Shown here piece by piece: positions 58,981-64,000 of a stretch of DNA of 64,000 bases. The notes below the pieces were generated by a model. That model saw nothing but the letters and a program-made list of their open reading frames with translations, was not told where the DNA came from and searched no databases. The stretch covers positions 434,001 to 498,000 of the forward strand of contig NZ_FXTU01000001.1 of assembly GCF_900182735.1 (NCBI RefSeq), given 5' to 3'. Source of the DNA: Laceyella tengchongensis (GTDB lineage Bacteria > Bacillota > Bacilli > Thermoactinomycetales > Thermoactinomycetaceae). The first letter of the stretch is position 1. Each line of letters opens with the position of its first letter. Made by a program: the position numbers and the translations under genes.

Positions 58981-59206
58981 TTATTCTTCTATAAATAGTT
59001 CGTCTATGCTTTTTAAACTTAAACCTAATGCTCGCTTAATCGCGAAAAGATAATTTATATTGTAGTTCGTTACGCCGGATTTACCGTAAACGGATAGTAT
59101 TTATTGCGGAATACCGGTTTGTAATGATCATTTTGTTTGCATCCAACCCATTTTTTTAAGTGGATTATTTAAGGTGCATTTCATGACTTGGTGTGTCTGT
59201 AGTCAT
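58981..59206 (-). pseudogene. Decayed XRE-family repressor
   Basis: From ATG 59184 the frame reads '..NPLKKMGWMQTK', a TGA, 'SLQTGIPQ', a TAA, then 'ILSVYGKSGVTNYNIN' and on to 'RALGLSLKSIDELF', which is a Cro/CI helix-turn-helix end. An upstream ATG (59206) with a good GGAGGG is out of frame. Two stops and a frameshift make it dead. Confidence 0.7.
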
Positions 59207-59374
59207 TGTTAACCCTCCAACTTTGAATTATCCCTTAAACTAATTGTTTACAAGATTATGAAAAAATATATCGATATACGATTTCGGATAACCTATAATA
59301 ATAATATACAGAAAATAGTAAAAAATATTCGCGCTACCGAATTTGCCGACTTCAAAAAAAGGAGGTACACCGGT

Positions 59375-59476
59375 ATGGCTAAAAAATGCCCGAGATGCTA
59401 TGAAGGCGAATTGACCAAAACGAGAGACGGCTACTTGGTTTGCGATAATTGCGATTACGAAGAGTACGACGGTTAA
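59375..59476 (+). CDS. 33-residue zinc-ribbon protein
   Basis: AAAGGAGG stands about 9 bases before ATG 59375; a perfect terminator follows. 'MAKKCPRCYEGELTK' and 'LVCDNCDYEE' give two CxxC pairs, a minimal zinc ribbon. Role unknown. Confidence 0.7.
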   Translation: MAKKCPRCYEGELTKTRDGYLVCDNCDYEEYDG

Positions 59477-59483
59477 GTTTTAA

Positions 59484-59516
59484 TAGACTCCCGCAAATGC
59501 GGGAGTCTTATTTTTT
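59484..59516 (+). terminator. Terminator after the small zinc-ribbon gene
   Basis: AGACTCCCGC aaat GCGGGAGTCT, T6. Confidence 0.88.
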
Positions 59517-59588
59517 GACACAAGGAATTAACGATATAATATTGAATATGTATTAACACCAATGCCATACGATGAAGGAGCGAACAAA

Positions 59589-60167
59589 TTGCGAACAGTT
59601 GACGCTTTCTTAAAAGGGTACAAGCCAGCGTTTTTAGAAATCCCGCACACCAAATTCACAACAGAAAAATTAGATTTACTACTGGTGAAATACCCTTACG
59701 TAGATGAAAAAGCGTATGACCTGCTAAATGGGAACGCATTTTATCTGTTTTTTCAAAATCAATCGGTTTACGCACGGTTTCAAACGGAAATAGAACATAT
59801 CGCGTTTACGAAGGGAGAAATAGACAGGCTTTTAGGTGATATTCTGGGCTTTCCGCCTAAAGCAATTGATTTCTACGTTCGGATGATGACGGAAAAAAGA
59901 AACGGCAACATAGACGCATTTCAACGGATGAAAAACAGGAAAATCGGTATGATTTATTGTGGTTGCAGTTTCGGTTCAGACGTAAACGATTTCGTAGAAA
60001 ACGCGCTTTGGCTGTTAGAAAAGTATCCGTACGAAGAAGCGAAAAAAGATGGCATGTTTGTACGTATTGGTTTAGAATCGCGCTTGTCGGTTCCCATCGG
60101 TAGTTACCGTGAATTGACAGAGTTTCACGAATACATAATGCAACAAAGCAGCGTGGTGCCGGTATAA
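59589..60167 (+). CDS. Island family protein, copy 4 (192 residues, most divergent)
   Basis: Keeps the family frame: 'MRTVDAFLKGYKPAFLE', 'YLLLVKYPYV', 'FYLFFQNQ', 'IDRLLGDILGFPPKAIDFYV', 'CGCSFGSDVNDFVENALWLLEKY'. The C-terminus differs and the 'CNGH' His is replaced, so only Cys and 'VNDxVEN' are invariant in all four. AAGGAG lies 8 bases before TTG 59589; the longer frame from ATG 59562 includes that site. Confidence 0.7.
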   Translation: MRTVDAFLKGYKPAFLEIPHTKFTTEKLDLLLVKYPYVDEKAYDLLNGNAFYLFFQNQSVYARFQTEIEHIAFTKGEIDRLLGDILGFPPKAIDFYVRMMTEKRNGNIDAFQRMKNRKIGMIYCGCSFGSDVNDFVENALWLLEKYPYEEAKKDGMFVRIGLESRLSVPIGSYRELTEFHEYIMQQSSVVPV

Positions 60168-60182
60168 ATCAATCAATTCGGT

Positions 60183-60210
60183 AAACTGTCTAAATGACAG
60201 TTATTTTTTT
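60183..60210 (+). terminator. Terminator of island family copy 4
   Basis: AACTGTC taaat GACAGTT, T7. Confidence 0.8.
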
Positions 60211-60250
60211 GTCAGTAGACCGTCGGAAAGTTCACACAAAATTTATAAGG
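60211..60250. repeat. Interspersed repeat B, copy 3
   Basis: GTCAGTAGACCGTCGGAAAG then TTCACACAAAATTTAT; follows a terminator like the other copies. Confidence 0.7.
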
Positions 60251-60257
60251 ACGCCGC

Positions 60258-60370
60258 ACGACCTCAGAAACCGTCTCTTTTTTTGTGCACAATGGCTGTT
60301 TGATGGCTATGGCGCACAGGAAAGGAAGATCCAAGCGTCTACTGAGTTTACGGGTATCGGCTTCAGTTTA
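60258..60370. repeat. Interspersed repeat A, copy 3 (diverged)
   Basis: CCTCAGAAACCGTCTC, T7, GTGCACAATGGCTG..., CACAGGAAAGGAAGATC..., GTTTACGGGTATCGGC; about 75% like copy 1. Confidence 0.7.
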
Positions 60371-60378
60371 AGCAACAA

Positions 60379-60414
60379 TTGTTTTGTGTCTTTGTCTCCA
60401 TCAAAGAAATAATG
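60379..60414 (-). pseudogene. Peptide P5 relic
   Basis: HYFFDGDKDTKQ aligns with the end of P1 (NYFVAVGGDDDTEQ), beside repeat A as before. The stop codon is lost (TAG to TTG) and no start is left. Confidence 0.45.
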
Positions 60415-60426
60415 ATAGATGGTTCA

Positions 60427-60640
60427 GAAGAAATATCAGTGCGGAGAGTGTAATAGATAGGAGGTTGGTAGACGGGAATAGTGGTATGAGGATAAAGTTT
60501 TTTGTTCAAGTTCCAGTCTGAATAATTACCGGTACAGAAAAATAAGCGGTTAAAATGGAGAAGGTAGTTGACTTTGTAAAAACCTGTATAGCCAAGCCAC
60601 CCTTTTTGTGACGGTGGTTGTTGGATTTGCCACTTATAGG
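60427..60640 (+). pseudogene. Decayed copy of the 56728-57148 gene pair
   Basis: 60427-60553 matches the zinc-finger gene at ~85% DNA identity ('EYQCGECNR', stop, '..RRE', stop, 'WYEDKVFCSSSSLNNYRY') with one Cys changed to Ser. 60556-60605 repeats the following CCTGTATAGCCAAGCCACC. 60602-60640 keeps VTVVVGFA of the 55-residue gene. Gene order is inverted relative to the intact pair. Confidence 0.75.
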
Positions 60641-60694
60641 TAGTCGCCGTTATTAATGTATACTTTAATTAAGTGCATGAAAGGGGTACATGTA

Positions 60695-61282
60695 ATGAAA
60701 AAACCGTTACGCGATTACGAAGCGTTCTTAATGGGATTAAAACCGGCACTATTTGATAGTTCTAATTGTGTTACATTTCAAAAAGTATCTCACCTGTACA
60801 AACACTACCCATGTGTCACGGAAGGTATTCATTTACACGAAGAAGCTGATTTTTTCCTTTTCTTTCAAACTGAACAAATGAAAGAAGAATTTTTAATGAA
60901 GCTGGCTACTGTAAACCATCTTTCACCGGAATTCCACGAGTTATTAGGTATTACTCTAGGTTACCCACCACTAGCGGCAAAATATTTTGCTGAGTGTCGC
61001 CGATTAGAAGAAGTGGAAAAGCGCATAAACGAATACGAGGAACTGTTTAAACGCAAAGTATCTTTCGTTTACTCCGGGATCCGATGTAATGGACATGTCA
61101 ATGACTTAGTTGAAAATAGCGTTTGGATATGGGAACGGTACTACATCGAGGATGAACCGTTTAAAATCGGAATGATTGAGGATAACATTGTGAGGTTTTA
61201 TGAAGTTAAGCCATATGACTTCGATGAGCTGGAGCGAGTGAAGCAACGGAAACTAGACCTGATCACAAAAGAACAAATGTAG
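60695..61282 (+). CDS. Island family protein, copy 3 (195 residues, unknown)
   Basis: Closest to copy 1 in the middle and to copy 2 at the end: 'MKKPLRDYEAFLMGLKPALF', 'FFLFFQTEQMKEEFLMKL', 'SPEFHELLGITLGYPPLAAKY', 'SGIRCNGHVNDLVENSVWIWE'. This mosaic pattern suggests recombination between copies. AAAGGGG lies about 8 bases before ATG 60695. Terminator follows. Confidence 0.75.
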   Translation: MKKPLRDYEAFLMGLKPALFDSSNCVTFQKVSHLYKHYPCVTEGIHLHEEADFFLFFQTEQMKEEFLMKLATVNHLSPEFHELLGITLGYPPLAAKYFAECRRLEEVEKRINEYEELFKRKVSFVYSGIRCNGHVNDLVENSVWIWERYYIEDEPFKIGMIEDNIVRFYEVKPYDFDELERVKQRKLDLITKEQM

Positions 61283-61290
61283 GAATGAGT

Positions 61291-61315
61291 AAGCACGATG
61301 TGCTTCATTTTTTTG
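61291..61315 (+). terminator. Terminator of island family copy 3
   Basis: AAGCAC gat GTGCTT, T7. The rest of 61316-61633 holds only the leader elements listed next. Confidence 0.8.
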
Positions 61316-61490
61316 GCATGTGGTAGCTAATAGCTCTAAAAAAGTGGTTTACGTTGTAGTGAGTTACGCTAGAATTCTCTTAACCTGATAGGATAGATGG
61401 TGAGTTGGAATGGGGCAAAGACTTAGGTTGAATGATAGATTTATGCAACTTAGAAGAAAACCTCAACGGATAGATATCGGAGGAGGTAAA

Positions 61491-61532
61491 ATGCGGCAAA
61501 TGTTCGCTGATGCTTCCTCGTTGCTTTTGTGA
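61491..61532 (+). CDS. 13-residue leader ORF upstream of second dnaI, doubtful
   Basis: MRQMFADASSLLL with a perfect GGAGGAGG 4 bases upstream. A GATAAG/CTTATC hairpin starts 4 bases after its stop. It could be a regulatory leader for the dnaI-like gene; no other support. Confidence 0.35.
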   Translation: MRQMFADASSLLL

Positions 61533-61535
61533 TAA

Positions 61536-61552
61536 GATAAGTCTTGCTTATC
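61536..61552. promoter_or_regulatory. GATAAG-N5-CTTATC inverted repeat upstream of second dnaI
   Basis: Perfect 6-bp arms, 82 bases before the gene. Possible operator or small hairpin. Confidence 0.35.
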
Positions 61553-61633
61553 ATCTGGATAAATCAATGACATCGTGAGTCTGTTTATACATTTCATGTA
61601 GGATAATCGGGAACGAGGGGAGGAAGCTGAGCG

Positions 61634-62575
61634 TTGAAAAAGGCAGGCAACGTGATTTCCTCAAAGATGAAAGAGCGGATCGACCCAAGCAAAATAGAAA
61701 AGCAATTAAGCACGCTACTGAAACATCCGCTGGTGGTTAAGTATATGGTTGAAAATGATGTTCCCCAGTCATCTTTAAAAAACTCCTATTCCCAGCTTAG
61801 CCAATTTGTACAGGAAAATGAGAATTGCAAGCATTGCTTCAGTCTGAACGCATGCCCGAACTTGATCAAAGGGCACTATCCTTCCTTGCGGGAGTACGGA
61901 GGATATGTGGAATTGGCCATGCATGAGTGTAGCAAATTGAAGGCCAAGAAAGAGGAAGAATGGCGCAAGAGTTTGATCCAATGCCATGACATCTCTTTGG
62001 ATGTGCAGAAAGCGACATTTGAAGCGATCGAATTGGACAATGGCCGAGCCAAGGCGCTTGACGTGGCGTTGGAGTTCTGTTTGAAAGTGGCCAATGGGCA
62101 ACCCACCAAAGGGATTTACTTGTGGGGACCGTTTGGGACGGGCAAAAGTTACATCGCTAGTGCCATATTAAACACCCTTGCCGAACACGGCATTTCGTCG
62201 CTGATGGTGCACATGTCCGCGCTCGCTTCGGAGATGAGGGACGCGGTCGCCAATAATAAAGCTTCAGTTAACAGCAAGCTTGAAGCGTTGAGCAGTGTGC
62301 CCATTTTGGTCATGGATGATATCGGCGTGGAAAATTTGACCCCTTGGTTGAGGGATGGAGTGCTGTCGGTGGTGCTTCACAGCAGAGCATCCAATCAGCT
62401 TCCCACGATCTACACATCTAATCTCACATTGGACGAGCTGGAGGAGTGGCTTTGCTACACCCAGGTAAACGGATATGACCAGCATGAACCGTTGAAAGGG
62501 AAACGGATCATGGAAAGAATCCGGCCGTATGTGATTCCGGTTGAGGTAAAAGGGAGAAATAGAAGGTATTCTTGA
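61634..62575 (+). CDS. dnaI: DnaI-like helicase loader, second copy
   Basis: 313 residues. Zinc domain 'CKHCFSLNACPNL' and 'HEC'; AAA+ motifs 'GPFGTGKSY' (Walker A), 'ILVMDDIGVE' (Walker B), 'TIYTSNLT', 'RIMERIRPYVIPV'. It is about half identical to the island copy at 57218, but its base composition is like the host chromosome. It lies just outside the AT-rich zone and may be the ancestor or the resident paralogue. TTG 61634 is preceded by GGGGAGG. No dnaB partner beside it. Confidence 0.87.
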   Translation: MKKAGNVISSKMKERIDPSKIEKQLSTLLKHPLVVKYMVENDVPQSSLKNSYSQLSQFVQENENCKHCFSLNACPNLIKGHYPSLREYGGYVELAMHECSKLKAKKEEEWRKSLIQCHDISLDVQKATFEAIELDNGRAKALDVALEFCLKVANGQPTKGIYLWGPFGTGKSYIASAILNTLAEHGISSLMVHMSALASEMRDAVANNKASVNSKLEALSSVPILVMDDIGVENLTPWLRDGVLSVVLHSRASNQLPTIYTSNLTLDELEEWLCYTQVNGYDQHEPLKGKRIMERIRPYVIPVEVKGRNRRYS

Positions 62576-62577
62576 TG

Positions 62578-62606
62578 ACCAATATCTGAATGATATTGGT
62601 TTTTTA
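62578..62606 (+). terminator. Terminator after second dnaI
   Basis: ACCAATATC tgaat GATATTGGT, T6. Confidence 0.9.
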
Positions 62607-62673
62607 TTAAGCGATTTCGGTTGGTAATTGACAGAATAATAAAAACGGAATTCAGGGAGGGGATCGCTTAGCA

Positions 62674-62754
62674 ATGCGAAAAATTAGACTTGCCCGCATT
62701 CGCGAAATCGACCGGTTGAAGCAGCTTGCCATTTACCTGAAAAAGGATTTGTGA
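62674..62754 (+). CDS. 26-residue basic peptide ORF
   Basis: GGGAGGGG about 12 bases before ATG 62674. The product is a charged helix beginning 'MRKIRLARIREIDRLKQ'. No family recognised; could be a real small gene or chance. Confidence 0.4.
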   Translation: MRKIRLARIREIDRLKQLAIYLKKDL

Positions 62755-62837
62755 ATATGTTTTGAGCATGGCGGATTCCATGACAAAAATGAGCCGATTC
62801 TTGTTACAATGAGAAAATGACATCGAGGTAATGGGGG

Positions 62838-62972
62838 ATGAATCACGAGCAAAATCAATTGTAAGCCTGTGTCAAAAATATCGCGTTTCGCGCCAAAGGG
62901 CCGCTAAAGCCCAGCGACGTACCAGAAGCCGGGAACAGGAAGCGTCTTTTGCACCAATATCGACATATATGA
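62838..62972 (+). pseudogene. Small ORF with an in-frame stop, or chance frame
   Basis: ATG 62838 after GGGGG reads MNHEQNQL, TAA, then 'ACVKNIAFRAKGPLKPSDVP' to a stop at 62972. The second part looks coding. A TGACAA..TACAAT promoter (62783, ~62807) precedes it. Could be a broken small gene. Confidence 0.3.
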
Positions 62973-63034
62973 GCTAATTCGAATGCTCGTGAGCATTCAA
63001 CAAAGGCAGAATTGAGCATCTGGAGGGGATCAAT

Positions 63035-63649
63035 GTGGAAAGTTGGATTATCGATTTTATGGAAGAGTTTGGTTATTTAGGAATTTTCTTGATGATTGCG
63101 CTAGAGAACATCTTTCCGCCGATTCCATCGGAAATCGTGTTGTCGTTTGGCGGATTCATGACGACTCAATCTGATTTGACGGTTACGGGAGTAGTGATAT
63201 CTTCGACGCTGGGAGCTGTGGTCGGGGCGATTATCCTGTTCTATATCGGCCGGTTGCTAGATGTGGAGCGGTTAGAACGCATCGTTGAGCGTTGGGGGCA
63301 TCTCCTGAGAACCGACAAAGAGGACATACATAAAGCGAACGCTTGGTTTCACCGTTATGGTATCTGGACGGTGTTTTTCTGCCGGATGGTTCCGATCGTG
63401 CGCAGCTTGATTTCGATTCCGGCGGGGATGGCGAAAATGAATTTTCCGTTGTTCCTGTTGTTCACTACTGTCGGATCGTTGATTTGGAACATGGTTCTGG
63501 TAAATCTGGGTGCAGCCCTTGGCGCTTCTTGGTCTAAGGTGCTGGAGTATATGAGCGTCTACCAAGATATTGTCATTGTCATCGTTGGCGCACTGTTGAT
63601 TGTGGGTGCCGTTTGGTTCTTCCGCCGCAACCGTTCCCAAAAAGCATAA
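63035..63649 (+). CDS. DedA family membrane protein
   Basis: 204 residues with the DedA/VTT pattern: 'FGYLGIFLMIALENIFPPIPSEIVLSFGGFM', the re-entrant glycine-rich segment, 'HRYGIWTVFFCRMVPIVRSLISIPAGMAKM' and a C-terminal helix followed by 'RRNRSQKA'. Family members act as lipid (undecaprenyl phosphate) flippases or proton-dependent transporters in the cytoplasmic membrane. GGAGGGG precedes GTG 63035. Confidence 0.9.
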   Translation: MESWIIDFMEEFGYLGIFLMIALENIFPPIPSEIVLSFGGFMTTQSDLTVTGVVISSTLGAVVGAIILFYIGRLLDVERLERIVERWGHLLRTDKEDIHKANAWFHRYGIWTVFFCRMVPIVRSLISIPAGMAKMNFPLFLLFTTVGSLIWNMVLVNLGAALGASWSKVLEYMSVYQDIVIVIVGALLIVGAVWFFRRNRSQKA

Positions 63650-63709
63650 GGTTTTCGTCTACGCGGTTTCTGCAACGCCCGGTTTGGGAAAAAGTTGTGA
63701 GGGGTGCGT

Positions 63710-63922
63710 ATGATGTGGCTGGTATCTGGCGTCATCTTGATGATCGTGGGTTTGTCCATGGCTGTATACAACCTGATCGTCGTCTATACGAGAGAGGGCG
63801 TTGACCGTGTCTGGAAACGATTGATGTTCTTGTTTTTGGAGACGGCGTCGTTTCGGGGGATCGGCGGTTGGGGGATATGGTTGATGTTTTTTGGCATCAT
63901 CTTCGCATTTGTGCTGGGCTAA
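63710..63922 (+). CDS. 70-residue membrane protein, unknown
   Basis: GAGGGG lies 5 bases before ATG 63710. Two membrane helices ('WLVSGVILMIVGLSMAVYNLIVV', 'GGWGIWLMFFGIIFAFVLG') with a basic loop. It follows dedA by 60 bases and may share its transcript. The remaining 78 bases of the window hold nothing I can call. Confidence 0.65.
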   Translation: MMWLVSGVILMIVGLSMAVYNLIVVYTREGVDRVWKRLMFLFLETASFRGIGGWGIWLMFFGIIFAFVLG

Positions 63923-64000
63923 AGTCCCATCGGCGGCCGCTGGCGCGCTTTTTTCGCACATGAAGCGTCCAACCCTTTCATAAACATAGTGAGTAGAAGG

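Noticed and set aside
52384..61600. CRISPR array or complete prophage in the AT-rich island
   Set aside because: Repeats are few, long and far apart with no spacers; no integrase, capsid, terminase or lysis genes.
62870..62970. Possible c-di-GMP (GEMM) riboswitch before dedA
   Set aside because: A few words resemble it (AAGCCGGG), but the paired P1 stem and the core order are missing.

Overview
The window looks like chromosome from a thermophilic, endospore-forming Firmicute of the family Thermoactinomycetaceae, most likely Laceyella or 'Thermoactinomyces vulgaris'. The strongest clue is a secreted zinc carboxypeptidase (39017-40291) whose mature sequence, as I remember it, is almost identical to T. 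vulgaris carboxypeptidase T. Sporulation genes (spo0M, spoVR, a sporulenol-type cyclase, five YheC/YheD-like ATP-grasp genes), Gram-positive Shine-Dalgarno sites and many TTG starts agree. No rRNA, tRNA, CRISPR array or complete IS was found.

Layout. 1-5832: chorismate mutase, proline/Na+ symporter, lipoprotein deacetylase, R2-like ligand-binding oxidase, Rrf2 and AraC/GyrI regulators. 5880-8018: a 21-residue peptide ORF, an RsgA-type GTPase, CutC. 8222-12645: a complete Bce/Yxd-type antimicrobial-peptide module (response regulator, intramembrane-sensing kinase, ABC ATPase, permease) with a BceR-type operator. 12728-22405: Dps, M16C protease, ABC-2 exporter, Spo0M, a frameshifted PolC N-terminal relic and an orphan ATP-grasp gene. 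22552-33163: LOG protein, a TPR regulator module, a degenerate asparagine-synthetase-like protein, a SqhC-type cyclase, DegV, an orphan sugar-binding lipoprotein and an SDR. 34905-37772: the kynA-kynU-kynB tryptophan-to-anthranilate operon. 37838-45960: quinone oxidoreductase, carboxypeptidase T, mgtE under an M-box riboswitch, spoVR, a two-domain NlpC/P60 hydrolase and a GNAT. 45942-51161: four tandem YheC/YheD-like genes beside a decayed yheA. 51621-52301: UPF0173 metallo-hydrolase.

52384 to about 61600 is clearly AT-richer than its surroundings and looks acquired and repeatedly duplicated. It holds four paralogues of an unrecognised ~195-residue family, a DnaI-like helicase loader (a second lies just outside, 61634-62575), a TPR regulator, several tiny zinc-finger or unknown genes, relics of at least five genes, two short interspersed repeats, and a set of 16-20 residue minus-strand peptide ORFs with hydrophobic N-termini and Asp-rich '(D)DT' C-termini.

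The best candidate for an undescribed system is a module present twice (23309-25242 and 54569-56369). Each has an XRE-TPR (RRNPP-like) regulator, a micro-ORF overlapping the regulator's 3' end in another frame, and a divergent small protein ending in G-R-x-F-D-I-F-G. In the island the peptide part has multiplied, with one copy still next to a truncated regulator relic. Four copies of a ~137 bp MITE-like element with GTGTCTG-type ends are also present (31817, 38908, 42498, 56500). Starts below were often moved from the longest frame to an internal ATG/GTG/TTG with a well-spaced Shine-Dalgarno site; family names rest on motif recognition and memory, with no database search.
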